From Bacteroidota bacterium (GTDB lineage: Bacteria > Bacteroidota > Bacteroidia > Bacteroidales > F082), in contig JAERTD010000032.1 of NCBI GenBank assembly GCA_016845175.1, positions 41,478 to 105,477 on the forward strand: a stretch of 64,000 nucleotides of DNA, given 5' to 3'. The notes beneath the pieces were generated by a model. It ran no database searches. It saw only the letters and a list, made by a program, of their open reading frames with translations, and was not told the DNA's origin. The position numbers were made by a program, and so were the translations under genes. This document shows, piece by piece, positions 37,350-44,693 of this stretch; the stretch's first letter is position 1, and each line of letters starts with the position of its first letter.

Positions 37350-38972
37350 CTAGGCCTTTTTGGCTTCCCTTTTTTGAATGGCTTTTTGTTTCATTCTTCT
37401 GGCAAGGGTTTGAATACACTCCCTGCGTGCAATGATTACTGATACGCCCTCATAAGCCAGTTCTTCTTTATAAATCTTCAAATTCTCCTCATGATTGCGT
37501 TTCAAAGGGGTTATGACCTTGATATGCTCTTCTTCTACACCCACACCTCTAACGATGGCATCAACTTTCTCAAATGCCGAGGAGGTTTGCCCACCGGTCA
37601 TTCCTGTGGTGGAATTGTCCATGATGAGTACGGTGATGGGAGCGTTGCAATTAACCGCATCCAGCAAACCGGTAATTCCGGAGTGGGTGAAGGTGGAATC
37701 GCCAATGGCAGCAACCGAAGGAACCAGTCCTGCATCCGCAGCACCAATAGCCATGGTTATGGAAGCACCCATATCAACACAACTATTAATGGATTCCAGT
37801 GGTGCCAACGCACTTAAGGTATAGCATCCAATATCTGAAAATACCCGGCCTTTTGAATAGGCTTCCATGGCTTCGTTCAAGGCCAGAAATGAATCGGTAT
37901 GCGAGCATCCATCACAAAGTCTGGGTGGTCTGCCAGCTAATATCTCAGGTGTGTTAAAACCTTCAGAAGTCTCCAGTTTCAATGCTTTCCCTACAATATT
38001 TGGGTTCAGCTCACCGGCTCTTGGAATGCTTCCATCCAATCTTCCTCTTACGGTTTTACCTTTATCAAGCATGCCTTTGAGCAGTTCTTCAATGATGGGA
38101 TAACCATCTTCCAGAACAAGTATTTCGTCTACTGCTTCATAAAGCTTACTTAACATATTTCTATCGATGGGATACTGTCCCACTTTAAATACCGGATGAG
38201 GAATAATGCCATCCTCATAGTTTTCCATAAGGTAGTTGTAGGCAATTCCACAGGCAATAATACCCCTGCTTTTGTCAGGACCATCTATGAGTTTATTGTA
38301 TCCCGACTGGGCTGAATCAGCTTCAAACTGGTCCTGTTTGCCCAATAGTTTATTATACTGTTTCCTGGCTATGGCAGGCAGTAAAACAAACTGCTTCAGA
38401 TCGGATGGCAAGTGCATCTCATTTTGATCCAGAATTTCTTTACGGATTACCCCAGCTCTTGAGTGAGCCAGACGTGTAGTTACTCTAATAAGAACAGGTG
38501 TTCCAAATTTTTCAGATATCTCAAAAGCATAACGAGTCATGTCATAGGCTTCCTGCTGGTTGGATGGTTCCATGCAAGGAATCAGCGAGAATTTACCATA
38601 AAACCTGGAATCCTGCTCATTTTGAGAAGAGTGCATGGATGGGTCATCGGCTGATAACACAACCAGTCCTCCGTTGGCTCCGGTGATACCTGCATTTACA
38701 AAGGCATCAGCAGCCACATTGAGTCCCACGTGTTTCATACAAACCAGTGCTTTTTTTCCAGCATAGGACATTCCTATAGCACTTTCCATGGCCGTTTTTT
38801 CGTTGGCCGACCACAATGACCTGATATTTCTATTGCTAGCTTCTTTTGATGATTGAATATATTCGGTAATTTCAGTGGATGGTGTACCCGGATAGGCGTA
38901 CACACCTGAGATGCCTGCATCTATTGCCCCCTGCGCTATGGCTTCGTCTCCTAATAATAATAATTGCTGCAT
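37350..38972 (-). CDS. iorA: Indolepyruvate:ferredoxin oxidoreductase, alpha subunit, without the ferredoxin domain
   Basis: 540 residues. N-terminal pyrimidine-binding domain (LLLGDEAIAQGAIDAGISGVYAYPGTPSTEI), the central transketolase-like part (LWSANEKTAMESAIGMSYAGKKALVCMKHVGLN) and C-terminal TPP-binding domain (PRLCDGCSHTDSFLA, SDIGCYTL, MGASITMAIGAADAG, AAIGDSTFTHSGITGLLDAV, LIMDNSTTGMTGGQ). Archaeal and many bacterial IorA chains end in two 4Fe-4S clusters of the CxxCxxCxxxCP kind; here the protein ends at VIIARRECIQTLARRMKQKAI without any such motif. Electrons must therefore leave by a separate partner. Leads iorB; its start region carries a perfect palindrome. Confidence 0.95.
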   Translation of the reverse strand: MQQLLLLGDEAIAQGAIDAGISGVYAYPGTPSTEITEYIQSSKEASNRNIRSLWSANEKTAMESAIGMSYAGKKALVCMKHVGLNVAADAFVNAGITGANGGLVVLSADDPSMHSSQNEQDSRFYGKFSLIPCMEPSNQQEAYDMTRYAFEISEKFGTPVLIRVTTRLAHSRAGVIRKEILDQNEMHLPSDLKQFVLLPAIARKQYNKLLGKQDQFEADSAQSGYNKLIDGPDKSRGIIACGIAYNYLMENYEDGIIPHPVFKVGQYPIDRNMLSKLYEAVDEILVLEDGYPIIEELLKGMLDKGKTVRGRLDGSIPRAGELNPNIVGKALKLETSEGFNTPEILAGRPPRLCDGCSHTDSFLALNEAMEAYSKGRVFSDIGCYTLSALAPLESINSCVDMGASITMAIGAADAGLVPSVAAIGDSTFTHSGITGLLDAVNCNAPITVLIMDNSTTGMTGGQTSSAFEKVDAIVRGVGVEEEHIKVITPLKRNHEENLKIYKEELAYEGVSVIIARRECIQTLARRMKQKAIQKREAKKA

Positions 38973-38991
38973 TTTTCTCTATTTAAGGTTA

Positions 38992-39007
38992 CCTCATAAT
39001 TATGAGG
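38992..39007. promoter_or_regulatory. 16-bp perfect palindrome at the iorAB start site (candidate operator)
   Basis: CCTCATAATTATGAGG reads the same on both strands. It lies between the -7 element at 39008-39015 and the iorA ATG at 38972, so it would cover the expected transcription start. Confidence 0.6.
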
Positions 39008-39015
39008 CAAAATTA
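39008..39015 (-). promoter_or_regulatory. -7 element of iorAB
   Basis: TAATTTTG on the minus strand, an exact match, 36 bp before the iorA ATG. No clear -33. Confidence 0.45.
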
Positions 39016-39098
39016 TTAAAAATAGACATGGTGGGATTTGTTGAAACTTATCTTTATTGAATTTAAATAGGAGGCTGAAAAGCGCCTACATTTGCGCC

Positions 39099-39704
39099 AT
39101 GAATTTTCTGGCCCACTCACAGCTTTCAGGCGATAATGACGATCTTTTGTTCGGTAATTTCGTGGCAGATGCTGTAAAAGGAAATTCATATAATAAGTAT
39201 GATGATGACATCAGAAAAGGTATTTTGTTGCATAGGAAAATTGATAGTTATACCGACAAACATCCCATAGTACTAAAGAGTACACAGAAGGTCAGAGCGC
39301 ATTTTGGCAAGTTTGCGGGTATAGCAGTGGATATTTATTATGATCATTTTCTGGCTGCAAACTGGCCACAATATGATGCCTCTGAATTAAGTAGTTTCAC
39401 GGTAAGGGTTTATGCTATTCTTGCCAGACGCTTTTTGATATTACCCGCAAGAACCCGTAGGATGTTGCCTTTTTTGATTGCACAAAACTGGCTGAATTCT
39501 TATGCCAATCCCAAGGACCTGGAACGGATTTTTTATGGTATGGACAGGCGAACCCAGTTCAAGTCTGGTATGGCCTCAGCTGTTGATGTGTTATATGCTC
39601 ATTACGATACCTTGCAAAAGGATTTTGAAGACTATTATCCGGATCTAAGAGCTTATGTTGCAGAAGCTTTGAGAGAACTTGATGAATCTAATGGTATAAA
39701 GTGA
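39099..39704 (+). CDS. acpH: Acyl-carrier-protein phosphodiesterase-type protein
   Basis: 201 residues from the ATG at 39099; the frame is open to a TTG at 39057 but the family begins at MNFLAHSQLSG. The conserved pattern FLAH..L...DD.L.GNF..D.VKG, then DDIRKGILLHRKIDSYTDKHPIV and FGKFAGIAVDIYYDHFLAANW, is that of AcpH (DUF479), which removes the 4-phosphopantetheine arm from acyl carrier protein. His and Asp residues of the HD-like metal site lie in these motifs. A TACATTTG element at 39087-39094, just before the start, would give an almost leaderless mRNA. Its last 17 bp overlap the convergent yjbQ gene. Confidence 0.9.
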   Translation: MNFLAHSQLSGDNDDLLFGNFVADAVKGNSYNKYDDDIRKGILLHRKIDSYTDKHPIVLKSTQKVRAHFGKFAGIAVDIYYDHFLAANWPQYDASELSSFTVRVYAILARRFLILPARTRRMLPFLIAQNWLNSYANPKDLERIFYGMDRRTQFKSGMASAVDVLYAHYDTLQKDFEDYYPDLRAYVAEALRELDESNGIK

Positions 39705-40098
39705 CCACCAGTATTCTTTGACCCCCGTAATTTCTGAATTCACAAAAATAAATGCTCTGCCAGGTGCCCAGGTTTAGTCGGTTCCTGCTGACCGGTATAG
39801 TAAGAGAAGGTCCGAATACAGCCGATTTAAAGTGAGCCGGCATATCATCCCTTCCTTCCATAGTGTGCCTGTATTCTGGCAAAGCTTCTGGTGCCAATCG
39901 CTCAAGTAAGGTTTGGAGATCTGTTTGCACATCAGGATCTGCATTCTCATTTATCATTAATGCTGCGGAAGTGTGTTTGACAAATATATTGATCAATCCT
40001 GCTTCCGGTAAAGGGCCCACAGCTCTTTCTACCACATGATCTATGATATGAAACCCCTTGGTCATGGAGGGGAGTTGTATTTCTTTCTGAATGATCAT
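39688..40098 (-). CDS. YjbQ/UPF0047-family protein
   Basis: 136 residues, whole-length match to the YjbQ family: GFHIIDHVVERAV, GLINIFVKHTSAALMINENADPDV (the conserved HTSA..NEN.DP), YRHTMEGRDDMPAHFKSAVFGPSLTIPV (with the DD-MPAH-K box) and LNLGTWQSIYFCEFRN. The family has been linked to thiamin-phosphate synthesis in E. coli, but its normal role is still uncertain. The gene has a gap of 92 bp and a terminator from gltA and converges with acpH, overlapping it by 17 bp. Confidence 0.92.
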   Translation of the reverse strand: MIIQKEIQLPSMTKGFHIIDHVVERAVGPLPEAGLINIFVKHTSAALMINENADPDVQTDLQTLLERLAPEALPEYRHTMEGRDDMPAHFKSAVFGPSLTIPVSRNRLNLGTWQSIYFCEFRNYGGQRILVVTLYH

Positions 40099-40141
40099 TC
40101 TGTTGGTTGCTTTGGACGAAGATAACGGAAAATGATGGCAT

Positions 40142-40172
40142 AAAAAAACCCGAATCCAATGATCCGGGTTTT
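40142..40172 (-). terminator. Intrinsic terminator of icd-gltA
   Basis: On the minus strand AAAACCCGGATC pairs with GATTCGGGTTTT with one mismatch, then a run of U (A-run at 40142-40148 on plus). Confidence 0.85.
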
Positions 40173-40190
40173 GATTTGATTGGTTGTAAC

Positions 40191-41495
40191 TTATTTGATA
40201 CCCACAATTTGTTCCAGCATATCCGTGGTAATGGATTTAGGCCTTTCGATTGGGTAACCGATGGCTCTGTCCCAGATAATGTTTGAAAGTACACCAATGG
40301 CTCTTCCAATGGAGAACAAAACGGTATAGAAATCATATTGGGTTACACCATAATGCCATTGGATCACTCCGGATTGTGCATCAAGGTTTGGCCATGGGTT
40401 TTTGGCATGACCGTGTTTCTTAAGAATGGGTGGAACCACATCATACAACATGTTCACATACTGGAACAAATCATCGTCTGGCAATTGTTTCAAACAAAAT
40501 TCTCGCTGAACAGTATAACGAGGATCCGTTTTACGAAGAACTGCATGACCAAAACCAGGAATTACCTGACCATTATTCAGTGTGTCCCATACAAATTTTT
40601 CCATCTCCTCACGAACGGGAGCTTTGCCGCCCATCTTTTCTCTTAATTCCTGTATCCAGCGCAATACTTCCTGGTTAGCGAGTCCATGTAATGGACCAGC
40701 CAAACCGTTTATCATCCCGGAAATTGCAAAATATACATCAGAAAGTGAACTGGCCACCAGGTGACCGGCATGGGCACTCACATTACCACTTTCGTGGTCG
40801 GCATGGATGATAAAATACATTCTGGCCACATCATCATAGGGTGAAGGCTGTCCGATCATAGATGCAAAATTGCCACCAAAATCCAATGTGGGATCCTGAT
40901 AGGTGCTTTTTCCATCCTTGTATAACTTGTTATAAATGTATGCTCCTAAAACAGGCAACTTAGCCAGTAGATTCATGGCGTCCTCATAGGTAGGATCCCA
41001 ATAATCAAGCTTGCTCATGCCCTGGTGATACTTAATATTGAATAAAGATTCACGCTGGAGCGACATAACAGCTGCTGAGAGAATGGCCATTGGGTGGCTA
41101 TGGTTGGGGAAGGCATCAATAACTTCATAAACGTATTTGGGTAGCATCCTTCTGTTGAGCATGGTATATCTTACATTAGAAACCTGTTCATCTGTAGGAA
41201 TATCTCCGGTTAACAGTAAGTAGATCAGCCCCTCAACACATGGCATGTCAGAGTTTTCAGCCTTGGGTAACTTGGTAAATAGTTCAGGAAGGGTAAAGCC
41301 CCGATATCTGATACCTTCATATGGATCAAGATAGGAAATGTCGGTGATGAGGGCTTTTACTCCTCTCATCCCACCGATGGCTTGTTGAACCGTAACCTCA
41401 CTTATAATTTTCTCGCCATGGTCTGCCAATAAAGCCTTTACTCTGGGGCGGTGTTCCTGTATCTTCTCGTATATTTTATCTTTTAATTGTCCCAT
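40191..41495 (-). CDS. gltA: Citrate synthase
   Basis: 434 residues, standard length. It joins acetyl-CoA and oxaloacetate at the start of the citric-acid cycle. Catalytic and binding motifs: IRYRGFTLPELF near the N-terminus, HPMAILSAAV (HxM) and DHESGNVSAHAGHLVASSLSDVYFAISGMINGLAGPLHGLANQEVLRW with the acyl-CoA His, then GQVIPGFGHAVLRKTDPRY (His and the Arg/Asp pair). The C-terminal QYDFYTVLFSIGRAIGVLSNIIWDRAIGYPIERP is the family closure. It lies 25 bp after icd on the same strand, so the two successive cycle enzymes are probably co-transcribed and end in a shared terminator. Confidence 0.97.
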   Translation of the reverse strand: MGQLKDKIYEKIQEHRPRVKALLADHGEKIISEVTVQQAIGGMRGVKALITDISYLDPYEGIRYRGFTLPELFTKLPKAENSDMPCVEGLIYLLLTGDIPTDEQVSNVRYTMLNRRMLPKYVYEVIDAFPNHSHPMAILSAAVMSLQRESLFNIKYHQGMSKLDYWDPTYEDAMNLLAKLPVLGAYIYNKLYKDGKSTYQDPTLDFGGNFASMIGQPSPYDDVARMYFIIHADHESGNVSAHAGHLVASSLSDVYFAISGMINGLAGPLHGLANQEVLRWIQELREKMGGKAPVREEMEKFVWDTLNNGQVIPGFGHAVLRKTDPRYTVQREFCLKQLPDDDLFQYVNMLYDVVPPILKKHGHAKNPWPNLDAQSGVIQWHYGVTQYDFYTVLFSIGRAIGVLSNIIWDRAIGYPIERPKSITTDMLEQIVGIK

Positions 41496-41520
41496 GTTTA
41501 TGTTTTAATGCCGGTTTTTA

Positions 41521-42747
41521 TTAAGCCAGTTTTTCTTGTAAACCTGAATCTAAGGCACTAAGGAAATCCTCAGTATTTAGGTAGTGTTCAGGTTTAAGAT
41601 CTTTTTCATGAAGAATTAAGGCCAAGTCCTTGGTCATTTTTCCTGATTCTACAGTTTGGATACAAACTTCTTCCAGTGTGTTTGCGAAGTCAATGAGCTC
41701 CTGATTGTTATCCAGTTGTCCACGATGTGCCAATCCTCTGGTCCAGGCAAAAATGGAGGCTATTGGATTGGTTGAGGTAGGATTACCCTTTTGGTGTTCA
41801 CGATAATGACGGGTAACGGTTCCATGTGCAGCTTCAGCTTCAATGGTTTTTCCATCGGGAGCCATCAGGACCGAAGTCATCAAACCAAGTGAACCAAATC
41901 CCTGGGCGAGGGTGTCTGATTGAACATCTCCATCATAGTTTTTACAGGCCCATACAAATCCACCATCCCATTTCAGTGCGGCTGCGACCATATCATCAAT
42001 TAAACGGTGCTCATAAATAATGCCTTTTTCTTCGAAACGCTCTTTGAATTCGGCATCAAATATCTCCTGGAACAGGTCTTTGAAGCGTCCGTCATATTTT
42101 TTCAAGATGGTGTTTTTGGTAGACATATACAATGGCCATCCTTTTTCTAGCGCCATATTGAAGCAAGAGTGTGCAAAACCACGAATGGATTCATCTGTAT
42201 TATACATGGCCATAGCCACACCACTTGAATCAAAATCATGTACCTCATAAGATTCCTCAGGGCGTCCGTCAGCAGGAGTAAATGATATGGTTAGTTTTCC
42301 TTTTCCTTTGGTGAGAAAATCGGTAGCTCTGTATTGGTCACCAAAGGCATGACGGCCAATGATAATGGGTTTCTTCCATCCTGGAACCAATCGGGGTATA
42401 TTTGTCATTAATATGGGTTCGCGGAATACAGTACCTCCAATAATGTTTCTGATGGTTCCGTTGGGCGAACGCCACATATGTTTCAATCCAAATTCCTCTA
42501 CTCTGTTTTCGTCAGGTGTAATGGTGGCACATTTAATACCCACATTGTATTTTTTAATGGCTTCGGCAGCATCGATCGTAATCTGATCATCAGTTTCATC
42601 CCTTTTTTCAATTCCGAGATCGTAATATTTGATATCGATATCAAGATAAGGAAGGATTAGTTTGTCTTTAATCATTGCCCAGATGATTCTGGTCATTTCA
42701 TCTCCGTCCAGTTCAACTACCGGGTTAGCTACATGAATTTTCTTCAT
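41521..42747 (-). CDS. icd: NADP-dependent isocitrate dehydrogenase, eukaryotic-type
   Basis: 408 residues. Oxidises isocitrate to 2-oxoglutarate. N-terminus [29 protein letters not shown], with [36 protein letters not shown] (phosphate-binding Ser and Asn) and [26 protein letters not shown] (metal-binding Asp pair). The length and these sequences follow the homodimeric eukaryotic-like NADP class rather than the E. coli type. The [11 protein letters not shown] loop is the NADP-binding site. Its -7 element lies at 42812-42819. It leads the icd-gltA unit. Confidence 0.96.
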   Translation of the reverse strand: MKKIHVANPVVELDGDEMTRIIWAMIKDKLILPYLDIDIKYYDLGIEKRDETDDQITIDAAEAIKKYNVGIKCATITPDENRVEEFGLKHMWRSPNGTIRNIIGGTVFREPILMTNIPRLVPGWKKPIIIGRHAFGDQYRATDFLTKGKGKLTISFTPADGRPEESYEVHDFDSSGVAMAMYNTDESIRGFAHSCFNMALEKGWPLYMSTKNTILKKYDGRFKDLFQEIFDAEFKERFEEKGIIYEHRLIDDMVAAALKWDGGFVWACKNYDGDVQSDTLAQGFGSLGLMTSVLMAPDGKTIEAEAAHGTVTRHYREHQKGNPTSTNPIASIFAWTRGLAHRGQLDNNQELIDFANTLEEVCIQTVESGKMTKDLALILHEKDLKPEHYLNTEDFLSALDSGLQEKLA

Positions 42748-42811
42748 TGGTGTTAAGTCTCTTAGTTTTTATTTGGGTTCAATACTTTTTCCTGTTGGGG
42801 TATAAGGCAGG

Positions 42812-42819
42812 CAAATGTA
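42812..42819 (-). promoter_or_regulatory. -7 element of icd-gltA
   Basis: TACATTTG on the minus strand, an exact match, 65 bp upstream of the icd start; a TTC 20 nt further upstream is the best -33 candidate. Confidence 0.45.
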
Positions 42820-42990
42820 CGAAATATTGCGGTTTTTTTGAAGTAAAAATGCCACCGATTTCAATTTATAAAATTGTATAAATAAGGCCATATTGTTTAT
42901 TAATTCACAGTAGATCAGTACTTGTCATAACTAAAGCTGAAAAGTGATTCCCCTTTTACCGACCAAACACCTCCGTTCACCGATTTTGTG

Positions 42991-43021
42991 TTTACAGCCA
43001 TGAATTGATGGGATATATTTG
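42991..43021 (+). promoter_or_regulatory. Promoter of the PspC/LiaF-like pair
   Basis: TTTA at 42991-42994, exactly 19 nt, then TATATTTG at 43014-43021; leader of about 25 nt to the ATG at 43052. Confidence 0.55.
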
Positions 43022-43051
43022 CTCCATAATTAACACTTAATACGCACTCAA

Positions 43052-43501
43052 ATGAAGAAATCGAAAACATTACACCGGTCGAACACTGACAAAGTTATTG
43101 GAGGTGTCAGCGGTGGTTTATCCAATTATTTGGACATAGACACCGTTCTGATACGAATTGCCTTCGTATTATTAGCCTTGTTTGGTGGTGGTGGTGTATT
43201 GATCTATATCATATTGTGGATCGTTATGCCTGCTGAAAACCTGTTTGTAGGTACAGCAGAAATTATTGAAGAGGAAGAGGATGAAGTTCCTGATGGAGAA
43301 AAAGACAGACGAAGGGCAAATACAAGCCTGATAGCTGGAATTATCCTCATTGCCATAGGAGCCATTCTTGTCCTTGATAAACTTATTCCTTTATATCATA
43401 TCCATGATTTCTGGCCACTTGTGCTGATTTTTGCCGGTATTGCCATTATGAAACCTGATATGTTTAAACCATCAAAAAAATTGAACCATGAAAACCAGTA
43501 A
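43052..43501 (+). CDS. PspC-domain membrane protein
   Basis: 149 residues. PspC domain at about 9-66 (DKVIGGVSGGLSNYLDIDTVLIRIAFVLLALFGGGG...YIILWIVMP) with a membrane segment, then an acidic linker (IEEEEDEVPDGEKDRRR) and two more hydrophobic segments (SLIAGIILIAIGAILVL; FWPLVLIFAGIAIM). PspC proteins sense membrane stress. The gene overlaps the next by 14 bp; together they look like a two-gene envelope-stress unit. The combination PspC + LiaI/LiaF-like is recurrent in Bacteroidota (from memory; not checked). Confidence 0.88.
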   Translation: MKKSKTLHRSNTDKVIGGVSGGLSNYLDIDTVLIRIAFVLLALFGGGGVLIYIILWIVMPAENLFVGTAEIIEEEEDEVPDGEKDRRRANTSLIAGIILIAIGAILVLDKLIPLYHIHDFWPLVLIFAGIAIMKPDMFKPSKKLNHENQ

Positions 43502-44417
43502 CGTATTTTGGGGTGTAATACTCATTTTATTGGGTTCACTCTTTATTCTAGATAATTTAGATATAGTAGATTTTGCCTGGCACAGTATCTGGCGCCTATG
43601 GCCTGTAGTACTTGTTCTTTGGGGTGTTTCAATTATCCCTGTAAAAGATTGGATCAAACTGAGTCTGGTAGTTCTTATTGTTGGAGCAACTGTGATGCTG
43701 GTAGTTGATCAATCGGTGTATTGGGAAGGGAAAAGTTACACTTTCGAGTATTATCATGATAATGATGACTATGACTATGATGCTGGGGATATGAAAAATG
43801 TTTTTCAGGATTTTACAGTACCACTGGAAGATAGTGTTGAGACGGTAGTGTTGAATATGGATGCAGCTGCCGGGGCCTTTTATATGGACGAACAAACAGC
43901 AGACCTGCTTAGCTTTTCAAGAAAAGGCAGCACCATCGATTATACTTATAGTGTAAAACGTGTGGAAGGTGAGACCGAAATCCGTATCGAACCTGATGAG
44001 AGTATCCATTTGCGCAAGAATAACAGAAATAGAATCAACCTGGGTCTGAATCCCTATCCTGTATGGGAAGTAAATATGGATGTGGGTGCAGCTGCTGTAG
44101 ATTTCGATTTGTCACCCTTTAAAGTCAGCGAACTGGATATTGATGGTGGTGCCGCATCTTTCAAAATCAAATTAGGTGATAAAAACCCAGAAACAAGGGT
44201 GAGCATTGATGCTGGTGCATCTTCAATACATATTAAAGTTCCGGAAGAATCGGGCTGTGACCTGAGGATTAGCACCGTATTATCAGGAAAACATATTTCA
44301 GGTTTTGATAAAATTGACCACGGGCATTACCAAACCAGCAATTTTGAGGAAGCTGAAAACAAAATCTATCTGAATGTGGATGCAGCTGTGTCAAGCTATA
44401 ATATTATCAGATATTAG
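43488..44417 (+). CDS. LiaF-like membrane protein with C-terminal toast-rack beta-domain
   Basis: 309 residues. Four short hydrophobic segments in the first 80 residues (VFWGVILILLGSLFILDNL, WPVVLVLWGVSIIPV, WIKLSLVVLIVGATVMLVV), then an acidic stretch with repeated Asp (YYHDNDDYDYDAGD) and a repetitive beta domain: VVLNMDAAAGAFYMDE, VNMDVGAAAVDFDLS, LDIDGGAASFKIKLGD, VSIDAGASSIHIKVP, a pattern known from LiaF and DUF2807-type domains. Probably an envelope-stress sensor or inhibitor acting with the PspC protein. It overlaps that gene by 14 bp. The exact role is not readable. Confidence 0.82.
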   Translation: MKTSNVFWGVILILLGSLFILDNLDIVDFAWHSIWRLWPVVLVLWGVSIIPVKDWIKLSLVVLIVGATVMLVVDQSVYWEGKSYTFEYYHDNDDYDYDAGDMKNVFQDFTVPLEDSVETVVLNMDAAAGAFYMDEQTADLLSFSRKGSTIDYTYSVKRVEGETEIRIEPDESIHLRKNNRNRINLGLNPYPVWEVNMDVGAAAVDFDLSPFKVSELDIDGGAASFKIKLGDKNPETRVSIDAGASSIHIKVPEESGCDLRISTVLSGKHISGFDKIDHGHYQTSNFEEAENKIYLNVDAAVSSYNIIRY

Positions 44418-44458
44418 CAGGACACTTAAAATGAAACCTGTAAGAGGGTTTTTATTCT

Positions 44459-44571
44459 GACGAAGCAAGGTTTTTAATTCGCTTATTTGAAAGCATTTGT
44501 GCCTGCTTCGTCTTACCAAAGAAATACTTCTCAATTATGCACTAGAAAAAGCCGAATTTGTTCGGCTTTTT
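44459..44571 (+). ncRNA. Candidate structured RNA upstream of the TonB-receptor operon
   Basis: GACGAAGCA (44459-44467) pairs with TGCTTCGTC (44504-44512), extended by GG/CC beyond one bulged base, around a 31-nt loop that contains an inner GCTT/AAGC pair. An intrinsic terminator follows at 44545-44571, giving a 113-nt unit. No promoter was found, so it could also be a processed 3-prime UTR of the LiaF-like mRNA. Confidence 0.3.
44545..44571 (+). terminator. Intrinsic terminator after the LiaF-like gene region
   Basis: AAAAAGCCGAA / TTCGGCTTTTT, an 11-bp perfect stem with loop TTTG and five T; nearly symmetrical, so it may work on both strands. Confidence 0.85.
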
Positions 44572-44693
44572 CTGCCTTGTATTGGACACTTTTTAATTAC
44601 TTTGCACGTTATTTCTGGAAGTTAGTACTTTCGTTTGGCCTTACGGCCCATTCAGGTGGACAGCAAGGCAAGCAAAACTGTTAAAATAGGATC

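Larger units (their letters stand above)
42748..43051. other. Divergent promoter region between icd and the PspC-like gene
   Basis: 304 bp, AT-rich, without a credible gene. It holds the minus -7 element of icd and the plus promoter at 42991-43021. I saw no repeat or hairpin. Confidence 0.7.

Noticed and set aside
44487..44684. A 65-codon plus ORF before the TonB receptor
   Set aside because: It crosses the 44545-44571 terminator and the structured element; no recognisable protein.
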